20,708 nucleotides of DNA from Veillonellaceae bacterium. GTDB lineage: Bacteria > Bacillota > Negativicutes > Veillonellales > Veillonellaceae. The translations under genes were made by a program, and so were the position numbers. Of the stretch, positions 14,189 to 20,708 are shown piece after piece. Under the pieces are notes generated by a model. It saw nothing but the letters and a program-made list of their open reading frames with translations, was not told the origin of the DNA and searched no databases. Every line of letters starts with the position of its first letter. Within the stretch, counting starts at the first letter, position 1. Where the stretch lies: the NCBI GenBank assembly GCA_900765165.1, contig CAAFQR010000201.1, positions 1-20,708 on the forward strand. The letters run 5' to 3'.

Positions 14189-15553
14189 ATGTATCAGTCT
14201 TACAGACATAATAAATGGCGCAAGGATACAATCCGGTCCGTCAATCCGTATCGCATTTTGGCGTTAAGCTTTTTGGTTGCTATGACCATAGGCTCTTTAT
14301 TGTTGATGTTGCCCATGGCGACGGCACCGGGAGAGCATACGCGGTTTGTTGATGCCGCGTTTACAGCCGTGTCCTGTGTGTCCGTAACCGGCTTGGCAAC
14401 GGTTGACACGTACACCCACTGGACTTTGTTTGGTCGTGTGATTATGACGATTCTTATCCAGCTTGGCGGTTTAGGTATCATGACCTTTACTACCTTGGTG
14501 GCCATTGTCTTTGGTCAGCGCATTGGCTTAAAGAGCCGCTTGCTGTTGCAAGAAGACTTAGGGCAGGAAGGGCTACGTGGGTTGATGCGCATTGCACGGC
14601 GTGTAGCATACCTTACCTTTGGTGCCGAGTTTGTTGGTGGCGTGCTCTACGTCATACAGCTTAAGCCCTATATTGGCGATGAAGCCTATTATGTAGGCTT
14701 CATGCAAGCCATTTCTTCGTTCTGTAACGCCGGTTTTGTCTTCTTTGATAATAGCCTACCCTATGATATGGTAGGAGACTGGCTCTTTACTATCGATACG
14801 TGCGGGCTCATCATCCTCGGTGGCTTTGGTTACATGGCCGTTTTCGATATTGTTCAAAATTGGAAACGTGGCTTCGTGTATTTTTCCTTGCACACGAAGG
14901 TGATGATCTATGGTACGGTGGCGCTTATTGTCCTTGGTACCATTGGTATTTTAGGGATGGAATGGTCGAACCCGGGTACTTTAGGACCTTTGTCAGTACC
15001 GGATAAAATCCAGGCTGCCTTTTTCCAAGCTGTAACGCCTCGTACGGCCGGTTTGGCTACCATTGATTATGGTAAGGTCCATGCGAATACCGCGTTCTTG
15101 ACGATTATCCTCATGTTTATCGGTGCCGGCCCGAACTCCACCGGTGGCGGCGTGAAGATTAGTACTATGACTGTCGTATGGGCGGCGGCTATCTCCATAT
15201 TTAGTAACCGCAATGATGTAGAATTATTTCAGCGGAAGCTGGCTGCGGAACAGATTTATCGCGCCTTTGCGACGGTGCTGTTTTCGTCGATTCTCATCAT
15301 GTTTGCTACGGGGCTTTTGGCGTGGGTAGAACCGCATCGCTTTGTGGATATTCTTTTTGAAGTAACATCTGCATTTGGTACGGTTGGTTTATCTCGTGGA
15401 CTTACGCCGGATTTAACCGAGCTTAGTAAATGGACGTTAATCGTTGTTATGTACACCGGTCGTATCGGTGTGTTAACCTTAATTGGCGCGCTGGCAATGC
15501 GTCGCAAACGGCCGAATCCGGTTACCTATCCGGAAGGCAATGTACTGTTATAA
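14189..15553 (+). CDS. ktrB: Potassium uptake protein KtrB/TrkH family
   Basis: The membrane channel subunit of a Ktr/Trk potassium uptake system. Length is 454 aa with four membrane-pore-membrane repeats. Each pore loop shows its filter region: SCVSVTGLATVD near residue 63, SSFCNAGFVFFD near 175, AVTPRTAGLATIDY near 285 and SAFGTVGLSRGLT near 392. The central glycines of the K+ filter are kept. The gating-loop motif GAGPNSTGGGVKIST near residue 312 is also typical. The short length favours KtrB over TrkH. The ribosome site is weak (TAGTAGGT), so translation may be limiting or regulated. The stop lies 15 bases before the ktrA start. Confidence 0.95.
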   Translation: MYQSYRHNKWRKDTIRSVNPYRILALSFLVAMTIGSLLLMLPMATAPGEHTRFVDAAFTAVSCVSVTGLATVDTYTHWTLFGRVIMTILIQLGGLGIMTFTTLVAIVFGQRIGLKSRLLLQEDLGQEGLRGLMRIARRVAYLTFGAEFVGGVLYVIQLKPYIGDEAYYVGFMQAISSFCNAGFVFFDNSLPYDMVGDWLFTIDTCGLIILGGFGYMAVFDIVQNWKRGFVYFSLHTKVMIYGTVALIVLGTIGILGMEWSNPGTLGPLSVPDKIQAAFFQAVTPRTAGLATIDYGKVHANTAFLTIILMFIGAGPNSTGGGVKISTMTVVWAAAISIFSNRNDVELFQRKLAAEQIYRAFATVLFSSILIMFATGLLAWVEPHRFVDILFEVTSAFGTVGLSRGLTPDLTELSKWTLIVVMYTGRIGVLTLIGALAMRRKRPNPVTYPEGNVLL

Positions 15554-15568
15554 GAGGTGACTTGTAAG

Positions 15569-16225
15569 ATGACTAAGAAATCTATTGCCGTTATCGGCTT
15601 AGGCCGTTTTGGTTCTACGGTAGCAAAAACGGTAGCCAATATGGGCCATGAAGTGTTGGGCGTCGATAAAGACGAAGATATGGTGCAGAAAATCAGCCCT
15701 TATGTAACGCATGCTGTAGTAGCGGATACGTCTGATGAAGATGCGCTTCGCGAGTTAAGCCTCAATCAGTTTGATGTTGTGGTAATCGGCATTGGCGATA
15801 ATTTGCAAGGCAATTTGATGACGGCTATGCTGGTCAAGGAAATCGGCGTAGAATACATCATTGCGAAAGCGCAGGATATTATGCAAGGTAAGCTGCTTGA
15901 AAAAATTGGCGTTGACCTGGTTATCTATCCGGAATCTGACATGGCTATTCGCGTAGCCCAAATGCTGGTGCGCGAACATGTGGTGGACTATTTGCAATTG
16001 TCTAAGGATATTGGACTTGTAGAAATGGAAACGCCGGAATATTTGCAAGGCAAGAATTTGATTGAAGCTAACATTCGTGTACGGTTCAATGTTAGCGTTG
16101 TAGCGATTCGCCGCAATAATGACGTTATTGCACCACCAGATCCCCATGAGCCGTTGATGGCTAGCGATATGTTGCTCATTATTGGTCGCGACGAAGACAT
16201 CACTCGATTAGAACGAGGGAGGTAA
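15569..16225 (+). CDS. ktrA: Potassium uptake regulatory subunit KtrA (TrkA-N/TrkA-C)
   Basis: A cytosolic regulatory protein that forms a ring on KtrB and gates it in response to nucleotides (ATP/ADP or NAD(H)) and, in some Bacillota, c-di-AMP. Length is 218 aa. The N-terminal RCK/TrkA-N Rossmann domain has GLGRFG at residues 10-15, with the acidic ribose ligand in GVDKDED. The C-terminal TrkA-C domain spans about residues 145-218. An in-frame GTG at 15557 overlaps the GAGGTGA ribosome site (15554-15560), so the ATG at 15569 is chosen. It starts 15 bases after the ktrB stop and ends 4 bases before the DUF1847 gene, so all three probably form an operon. Confidence 0.95.
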   Translation: MTKKSIAVIGLGRFGSTVAKTVANMGHEVLGVDKDEDMVQKISPYVTHAVVADTSDEDALRELSLNQFDVVVIGIGDNLQGNLMTAMLVKEIGVEYIIAKAQDIMQGKLLEKIGVDLVIYPESDMAIRVAQMLVREHVVDYLQLSKDIGLVEMETPEYLQGKNLIEANIRVRFNVSVVAIRRNNDVIAPPDPHEPLMASDMLLIIGRDEDITRLERGR

Positions 16226-16229
16226 TACC

Positions 16230-16820
16230 ATGAAATGTGCGGAGTGTTCACTGAAGAATTGTGCTAAGGTCGGTCAAAATTGTACTGAATATGATTTGGA
16301 TACGATTACGGCTAAGTACGAAGGACCGTGGCGTGACATTATGGAAAAGGCAGCCTGTACGGAAGGGACCTTTTATAACACGCTAACGAGAATGGAAGAA
16401 ACGAAGGAATTTTGCCAGTTTATGGGCTATAAGAAGCTAGGTCTTGCTTTTTGCGTAGGTCTCCATCGAGAAGCACGACTGGTAGAAGCGTACTTCAAGA
16501 AATTCTTTGAAGTGGAATCGGTTATTTGCAAGGTATGCGGCACGGCGAAGGAAGAGCTTGATCTGACGCAGATTAAGCCTGGTGCTCGCGAAACCATGTG
16601 TAATCCGGCACTCCAAGCGCAGCTCTTAGCCGATGCCGGCACGGAGTTCAACATTTCCATGGGACTTTGCGTCGGTCATGACGCCATCTTCAACAAGATG
16701 AGCCACGTACCGGTAACGGTGCTGGTAGCAAAGGACCGCGTATTAGCTCACAATCCCTTAGGGGCGGTGTATTCGCGGTACTGGCTGAAGAAGCTAGGCA
16801 TTTATGACGAAGACGTGTGA
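16230..16820 (+). CDS. DUF1847 cysteine-rich, predicted metal-binding protein
   Basis: A cytoplasmic protein of 196 aa resembling the DUF1847 family of predicted metal-binding proteins. The N-terminus has four closely spaced cysteines (MKCAECSLKNCAKVGQNC), a likely metal or Fe-S site. Further cysteines at CQFMG, FCVGLH, CKVCG, MCNPALQ and LCVGHD spread through the protein, several near histidines. No activity is known. It starts four bases after the ktrA stop with a strong GGGAGGT site and shares the ktr transcript; a terminator follows at 16879. Why it is tied to potassium uptake is unknown, and the link may be positional only. Confidence 0.85.
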   Translation: MKCAECSLKNCAKVGQNCTEYDLDTITAKYEGPWRDIMEKAACTEGTFYNTLTRMEETKEFCQFMGYKKLGLAFCVGLHREARLVEAYFKKFFEVESVICKVCGTAKEELDLTQIKPGARETMCNPALQAQLLADAGTEFNISMGLCVGHDAIFNKMSHVPVTVLVAKDRVLAHNPLGAVYSRYWLKKLGIYDEDV

Positions 16821-16878
16821 GAACGCGTTTGATAATTGTATAGTGAGATAATGTTCATCGATGACGTATGAACGTGCT

Positions 16879-16926
16879 GGGCGAGATACTGTCCCCTCTG
16901 TTTGGGACTTATTTCGCCCCTTTTTT
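16879..16926 (+). terminator. Rho-independent terminator after the DUF1847 gene
   Basis: GGGCGA (16879-16884) pairs with TCGCCC (16914-16919), and GTCCC (16891-16895) pairs with GGGAC (16904-16908) inside. CTTTTTT follows. The stretch 16930-17140 is very AT-rich and carries no gene; it holds an inverted pair TTATCAA (17069-17075)/TTGATAA (17091-17097). Confidence 0.85.
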
Positions 16927-17143
16927 ATACATAATTATGTATTTAAAAAAGAGATAACAACTCCATCTACATAGGTAGTAAGTAACTATTTTCATACTGT
17001 AAACATAGTAATTATGCGTATTTGTTAAGTTCTTTTTGAATGGAATAATGTCTATTTGTCGGCGATTTTTATCAACAAATTAAACGATAATTGATAACAG
17101 CTATATAATTTCATTAAAAACATGTAAAAATCGACATCAACAC

Positions 17144-17172
17144 TTTACATTACGTTTTTTATTTGTTATAAT
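17144..17172 (+). promoter_or_regulatory. Strong promoter of the yagU-like gene
   Basis: TTTACA (17144-17149), a 17-bp spacer ending in TGT, and a perfect TATAAT (17167-17172): a near-consensus promoter with an extended -10, preceded by A/T-rich tracts that could serve as an UP element. TTATCAA/TTGATAA arms (17069-17097), spaced two helical turns apart, lie about 50 bp upstream and may be a regulator site. Confidence 0.8.
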
Positions 17173-17207
17173 CGCCGAGGATTAAAAACTGAAAGGAGTT
17201 TTGCAGG

Positions 17208-17771
17208 ATGAAAGTTGGTTTTGATTTTATCACAGCACCGGCACGTCGACATGTAGGTTTGTCGATCTGGATCGGTATTTTAACCGGTATCATTGGCGCA
17301 ATTGCTAAATGGGGTTGGGAAGTTCCGTTCCCGCCGCGTGACCCAAATGCTTTCTGGCCGTTGGACGCAGCGTCCCGCGTAACGCCGCCGAAAGTTTTGT
17401 TGGACATGTTACATGTTCCTGATGCATCGTACACCTTCTCTGGCGTACAGTTGCCCGTAGACGTATTCTTCGTACACGTATTATTCTCTATCGTTTTCGG
17501 TATTATGTATTGTGTAATCGCTGAATACTGGCCGCGCATCAAAATGTGGCAGGGTACTGTTTTCGGTTTCTTCGTTTACTTGTTCGCACACGTAATCGTA
17601 ATGCCGTTAATGGGCTTAGTACCGCCGTTGAGCCAGATTCCGTTCGACGAACAGTTGTCTGAATTCTTCGGTCACTTATGGTGGTTGTGGATCATGGAAG
17701 TTGCTCGTCGTGACTTGCGTAACCGCATGACTGGCGAACCGGATCCGGAACACGAAACTCGTGCTGACTAA
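17208..17771 (+). CDS. YagU family membrane protein (DUF1440)
   Basis: An integral membrane protein of 187 aa. Four hydrophobic stretches are seen at about residues 17-35, 80-103, 110-135 and 150-165. The segment AKWGWEVPFPPRDPN near residues 33-47 is the hallmark of the YagU family, whose E. coli member has been linked to acid resistance. The catalytic or transport role is unknown. The start is backed by AAAGGAG (17192-17198) nine bases before the ATG. A strong promoter upstream and a long multi-hairpin 3' region downstream suggest a well-expressed single-gene transcript. It is preceded by an unusually AT-rich control region. Confidence 0.88.
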   Translation: MKVGFDFITAPARRHVGLSIWIGILTGIIGAIAKWGWEVPFPPRDPNAFWPLDAASRVTPPKVLLDMLHVPDASYTFSGVQLPVDVFFVHVLFSIVFGIMYCVIAEYWPRIKMWQGTVFGFFVYLFAHVIVMPLMGLVPPLSQIPFDEQLSEFFGHLWWLWIMEVARRDLRNRMTGEPDPEHETRAD

Positions 17772-17781
17772 TTAGTCACAC

Positions 17782-17826
17782 ACTTCGCTAACAAAGCGTA
17801 GTTCACTCATCGGTGGGGAACCGATG
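17782..17826 (+). ncRNA. Two hairpins in the 3' region of the yagU-like gene (possible small RNA)
   Basis: Hairpin 1 (17782-17802) has ACT-CGCT arms with a T-T mismatch. Hairpin 2 is CATCGGT (17808-17814)/ACCGATG (17820-17826) with a GGGGA loop. Both lie directly before the long terminator hairpin at 17829. Three consecutive stems ending in a T-tract resemble a 3'UTR-derived small RNA, but no promoter of its own was found, so this is a candidate only. Confidence 0.35.
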
Positions 17827-17828
17827 AT

Positions 17829-17881
17829 GCCTCAAGCGGAGTACTTCAAGAAATTGAAGTGCTTTCGCTTGGGGCTTTTTT
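17829..17881 (+). terminator. Long-stem rho-independent terminator after the yagU-like gene
   Basis: GCCTCAAGCG (17829-17838) pairs with CGCTTGGGGC (17866-17875; one T-G pair). The stem continues as AGTACTTCAA/TTGAAGTGCTT, closed by a GAAA tetraloop, and six Ts follow. The stem is about 20 bp, longer than usual. Confidence 0.9.
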
Positions 17882-17946
17882 ATTTGCCCGTTTATGGGTA
17901 TACTGAAATAAAAGACGACTTTGTATTTACAACGTGAGAGGTATTT

Positions 17947-18528
17947 ATGGAACAGGTAACAACGCCGTGCTCATGGGCCGGTCGCAGTGCAGAGGAACAG
18001 GTGTATCACGATACGGAATGGGGCGTGCCATGTCATGACGACACGGTGCTCTTTGAATTTTTAGTGCTGGAAACGTTGCAAGCAGGTCTTAGCTGGACAC
18101 TAATTATGAAGCGCCGCGAAGGCTTGCGGGAGCTCCTCGATGGATTTGCCATCGACAAGGTAGCCGCTTATGGCGAAGCTAAGGAACAGGTGCTTTTAAC
18201 GGATCCGCGCATGATTCGCAATCGCTTAAAGGTGAAAGCCTTGGCGCGCAATGCGAAGGCGTTCATAGCTATTCAAGAGGAGTTCGGCTCCTTTGATGCG
18301 TATATATGGGGTTTTACGAACGGCGAACAGGTTGTCGGTCATTGGCAACACGAAACGGACATTCCCGCCACGTCGGCTTTGTCGGACCGCATTAGTAAGG
18401 ACCTGAAGAAGCGCAATTTTACCTTCGTAGGCAGTACCATTATCTATTCCTTCTTACAGGCTATTGGCATCATCAACGACCACGTGGTGACGTGCCCACG
18501 TTATAAAGAATTGGTTGAGCAGAAGTAA
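17947..18528 (+). CDS. tag: DNA-3-methyladenine glycosylase I
   Basis: Removes 3-methyladenine from alkylated DNA, the first step of base excision repair in the cytoplasm. Length is 193 aa. All four zinc ligands of the Tag family are in place: Cys8, His21, His179 and Cys183, each about four residues later than in the E. coli enzyme. YHDTEWGVP, the base-pocket segment LETLQAGLSW (Glu42, Trp50) and KRNFTFVGST are typical. The start has a GAGAGG site about nine bases upstream. A possible -10 TATACT is at 17899-17904. The AraC-type regulator gene starts 32 bases after the stop, so the two may share a transcript. Confidence 0.96.
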   Translation: MEQVTTPCSWAGRSAEEQVYHDTEWGVPCHDDTVLFEFLVLETLQAGLSWTLIMKRREGLRELLDGFAIDKVAAYGEAKEQVLLTDPRMIRNRLKVKALARNAKAFIAIQEEFGSFDAYIWGFTNGEQVVGHWQHETDIPATSALSDRISKDLKKRNFTFVGSTIIYSFLQAIGIINDHVVTCPRYKELVEQK

Positions 18529-18560
18529 GCGGCACTATAAGTTGCTAGGAGGTGTTTCCG

Positions 18561-19688
18561 GTGGGTTATTTCAACTATATGTATGAAAGTGGCGCCTTAA
18601 CCTTTCATACCTATGCGTATCGAATCGGTACGTATCATTACAATTGGCACAATGACATTGAACTGCTCATCGTGCTCCGCGGTGCGGTGGAAATGTGTCA
18701 CGACGGGGCCTGCACCCGTCTCGAGTCCGACGATGTGATTATATTGCCGTCCCAGTGCGGTCACGCCACGTTGGCGCTGGAGCCGGACACGATGGCTATG
18801 GTGTTCCATATTCCGCCGAAACAACTCGGTCGCTATGGCGAGCAGTACTTGCGGCGCCGTTTTTTCGCCGTCAGCAATGAAACGACTCGCTACAATGCGT
18901 TTTATTCGACGTTGCGCTCCTTGGTGGCTCAGCTTTGGCAGCCTATCCTGGTAGCCCGTGAAATAAACAGCCCCACCGACGATAGCGCCGAAGGGGTCAT
19001 TCAGCAGCGCGTGGACAATCAGCTGTCCGTAGATGTGGCGTATTTGCGTTTGCTGCAGCTCTTGACCGGCGCCATTGATGCGGCGCCTCACAGTGACACT
19101 GCACCGCCTGTATTTGATACGGAAGCGACGTTCATGAAGATGATAACCTATATTGACGCTCATTATACAGAGGCTATTTCCTTGGCAGATATGGCGCGTT
19201 TAGGTGGTTATAGCGAAAGCTATGCGTCCCAGTTTTTTAAACGTCAATTAGGGATTTCCTTTAAAGAGTATTTGCTTCGCATGCGCCTTCGTGCAGCAGC
19301 GGTCAATCTCGTTAACAGCGAAGAGAACGTTGTAGCCATTGCCCACAATTGTGGTTTCTCTGACGTAAAGGCTTTTAACGTAGCCTTTCGCAAGCATTTT
19401 AACTCTACGCCGTCACAGTACCGGAAGGCGGCCCGTCAAGTACAGCGACAAACTATGCTGGAGGACTGGAAAGAGTACTTGGATTTATCTGATGGAACGG
19501 TAGCGGATGTGCTGAAGAGCTACGTCACTGCTGATGCGGTAGGGGCACCAACTGCTGAGGCGCTCGCCGTTACGAAAGGCGCCGAAGCGGCGGCGAAGCT
19601 ACACGAAGCGGCAGAAACCATGGCTGATTTGCGGCAACGCTTGGAAGCTATGTTAGCTGTTGTCACTCAATTTGAAGGGGAAAAATAG
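18561..19688 (+). CDS. AraC family transcriptional regulator with cupin domain
   Basis: A cytoplasmic DNA-binding protein of 375 aa. Residues 15-85 look like an AraC-type cupin sensor domain (WHNDIELLIVLRGAVEM). Residues 192-291 form the double helix-turn-helix: ISLADMARLGGYSESYASQF in the first and IAHNCGFSDVKAFNVAFRKH in the second, ending in TPSQYRKAAR. About 85 extra residues follow the HTH, Ala/Glu-rich and probably a coiled coil, which is unusual for the family. A GTG at 18552 lies inside the AGGAGG ribosome site (18547-18552), so the GTG at 18561, eight bases after it, is the likely start. It may be cotranscribed with tag. The ligand and targets are unknown. Confidence 0.9.
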   Translation: MGYFNYMYESGALTFHTYAYRIGTYHYNWHNDIELLIVLRGAVEMCHDGACTRLESDDVIILPSQCGHATLALEPDTMAMVFHIPPKQLGRYGEQYLRRRFFAVSNETTRYNAFYSTLRSLVAQLWQPILVAREINSPTDDSAEGVIQQRVDNQLSVDVAYLRLLQLLTGAIDAAPHSDTAPPVFDTEATFMKMITYIDAHYTEAISLADMARLGGYSESYASQFFKRQLGISFKEYLLRMRLRAAAVNLVNSEENVVAIAHNCGFSDVKAFNVAFRKHFNSTPSQYRKAARQVQRQTMLEDWKEYLDLSDGTVADVLKSYVTADAVGAPTAEALAVTKGAEAAAKLHEAAETMADLRQRLEAMLAVVTQFEGEK

Positions 19689-19848
19689 CGAAATCTAAAA
19701 ATATTAGAATAGGTAAAAATTTTACATCAAGATAGTCACAAAAACAGAGAAAACTTGATAATTAAGGGGTTGTAGGTAATCTTAGCTGGGTGAAATTTTA
19801 GATTTAGAGTCTAGAAAAACTGAAAATTTAGCTAACGTTTATCGGATT

Positions 19849-19863
19849 TGATAATTTTTATCA
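19849..19863 (+). promoter_or_regulatory. Fur/PerR-like 7-1-7 box upstream of the SLC13 transporter
   Basis: TGATAAT-T-TTTATCA matches the Bacillus Fur 7-1-7 consensus TGATAATnATTATCA at all but one position. It lies 36 bases before the -10 (19900). A matching left half-site (TGATAAT) occurs at 19756-19762. Being AT-rich, it could arise by chance. The rest of 19689-19848 is AT-rich with no gene; AAATCTAAAA (19691-19700) and TTTTAGATTT (19796-19805) form a distant inverted pair. Confidence 0.5.
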
Positions 19864-19899
19864 TGGCGAAAACGGAATAGTAATAATGCGCCCGATGCG

Positions 19900-19905
19900 T
19901 ATAAT
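19900..19905 (+). promoter_or_regulatory. -10 element of the SLC13 transporter gene
   Basis: A perfect TATAAT with no good -35 at 17 bp, so expression may need an activator. It gives a leader of about 100 bases. Confidence 0.5.
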
Positions 19906-19925
19906 GATACTTGAAGATGCATCCT

Positions 19926-19960
19926 GAGTATGTAACGATGTGTAGAACGCATACATACTC
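19926..19960 (+). promoter_or_regulatory. 5'-leader hairpin of the SLC13 transporter gene
   Basis: GAGTATGT (19926-19933) pairs with ACATACTC (19953-19960), continued by ATGTG/CGCAT past a 4-base bulge; the loop is TAGAA. It lies close to the expected 5' end of the transcript, with no T-tract after it, so it may stabilise the mRNA. Confidence 0.5.
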
Positions 19961-20014
19961 CACAAGAAACTAGAATCAAAAAACTAGATTGAAGCGAGAG
20001 GAGATTAGATTCTC

Positions 20015-20708
20015 ATGGATGGCGTTACAATTACCTTACTATTCCTAATTTTTGCCATTGTGATGTTTGTGTGGGAGCGCATTCCACTATCGGTAACAGC
20101 GATGATCGTCGCTGTCGGCCTCGTAGTAACTGGCGTGTTATCCCCGAAAGATGCCTTTGCAGGCTTCGTTGATACGAATGTATTATTGTTCATGGCCATG
20201 TTCATCGTCGGCGCTGCTTTCTTTGAGACTGGCGTTGCCCGCGATGTAGGTGGTATTGTTACTAAGTTTGCCGGTACAGAACGAAAGCTTATCATATCGG
20301 TAATGCTTATTACCGGTCTTATGTCAGGCTTCTTGTCTAACACCGGTACGGCGGCCGTGTTAATCCCGGTAGCTATCGGGTTGGCGCAGCGAGCTGGTTT
20401 CAACCGTGCTAAATTCCTATTACCGTTAGTATTAGCTTCCGCTATGGGCGGTAACTTAAGTCTTATCGGTGCCCCGGGCAACATGATTGCTCAGTCCGGT
20501 CTTAGTAAAATTGGTTTAAGCTTCGGCTTCTTCGATTATGCGTTAATCGGTTTGCCGGTCTTAATCGTTGGTATTATTTATTTCGTATTGATTGGTTATA
20601 AGCTATTGCCTGATGAACCGGCGCGTCAACCGGAAGAAATCTACGAAGAAACTGACTATAGCAAGGTGCCGAAATACAAAAAGTGGATTGCCGGCATCGT
20701 CCTGATTG
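20015..20708 (+). CDS. SLC13 (DASS/CitMHS-like) anion permease, 3' end outside the window
   Basis: The first 231 residues of a membrane permease of the ion-transporter superfamily. Hydrophobic segments lie at about residues 5-17, 26-42, 55-75, 90-115, 135-150 and 178-196. The signatures SNTGTAAVLIPVA near residue 110 and GGNLSLIGAPGNMIA near residue 147 mark the SLC13/DASS group (sodium-coupled di- or tricarboxylate or sulfate uptake, also TrkA-C-linked permeases). The start ATG has GAGAGGAG (19996-20003) 11 bases upstream, slightly far; an in-frame stop at 20006-20008 rules out a longer N-terminus. After residue 200 comes an acidic, charged loop (EEIYEETDYSK) that may begin a cytoplasmic domain. 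Substrate unknown. A Fur-like box and a leader hairpin lie upstream. Confidence 0.85.
   Translation, partial: MDGVTITLLFLIFAIVMFVWERIPLSVTAMIVAVGLVVTGVLSPKDAFAGFVDTNVLLFMAMFIVGAAFFETGVARDVGGIVTKFAGTERKLIISVMLITGLMSGFLSNTGTAAVLIPVAIGLAQRAGFNRAKFLLPLVLASAMGGNLSLIGAPGNMIAQSGLSKIGLSFGFFDYALIGLPVLIVGIIYFVLIGYKLLPDEPARQPEEIYEETDYSKVPKYKKWIAGIVLI

Noticed and set aside
17085..17099. Fur box upstream of the yagU-like gene
   Set aside because: Only the left half fits; in an AT-rich region this is within chance expectation.

Overview
The window looks like chromosomal DNA from a member of the Bacillota, most plausibly a Negativicutes (Veillonella/Negativicoccus-like) anaerobe. The pointers are strong AGGAGG-type ribosome sites, several TTG/GTG starts, the Bacillota order hemE-hemH-hemY-hemQ of the coproporphyrin-dependent heme pathway, a bacterial glutaminyl-tRNA synthetase, and YagU, DoxX, DUF1847 and KtrAB genes. 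The genus is not certain. No rRNA, tRNA, CRISPR array, transposase or phage gene was seen; most of the window is ordinary chromosomal gene content.

Layout. At 1-463 there is a small XRE regulator with operator-like inverted repeats upstream. At 464-1012 lies the oddest region: two 72-bp tandem repeats, then a large palindrome made of perfect 11-18 bp stems spaced about 38 bp apart. Its right arm runs into the 3' end of a fumarylacetoacetate hydrolase (FAH) family gene. The tandem repeats resemble that same gene end in inverted orientation. At 953-2282, on the minus strand, are the FAH-family gene and a hypothetical gene. At 2537-6503, on the plus strand, are a D-2-hydroxyacid dehydrogenase, glnS, a secreted protein of unknown function and a DoxX protein. 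A second, similar DoxX gene (6845-7264) has its own promoter, long leader and terminator. A hypothetical gene (7447-7854) precedes the heme operon (8016-13384): hemE, hemH, hemY, hemQ and an AI-2E family membrane protein. A secreted PepSY protein (13451-14065) is followed by a possible attenuator and the potassium uptake pair ktrB-ktrA with a DUF1847 gene. Then come a yagU-like gene with a three-hairpin 3' region, tag (3-methyladenine DNA glycosylase I) with an AraC/cupin regulator, and a truncated SLC13-type transporter with a Fur-like box and a leader hairpin.

The heme genes form one functional unit: HemE makes coproporphyrinogen, HemY oxidises it, HemH inserts iron and HemQ decarboxylates coproheme to heme. 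The upstream steps (hemA/L/B/C/D) are not in this window. KtrA is the cytosolic regulatory ring of the KtrB potassium channel. The remaining genes are housekeeping or poorly characterised. The best candidates for something undescribed are the palindromic repeat region, the inverted repeat at the heme promoter, and the mutually exclusive hairpins ahead of ktrB.
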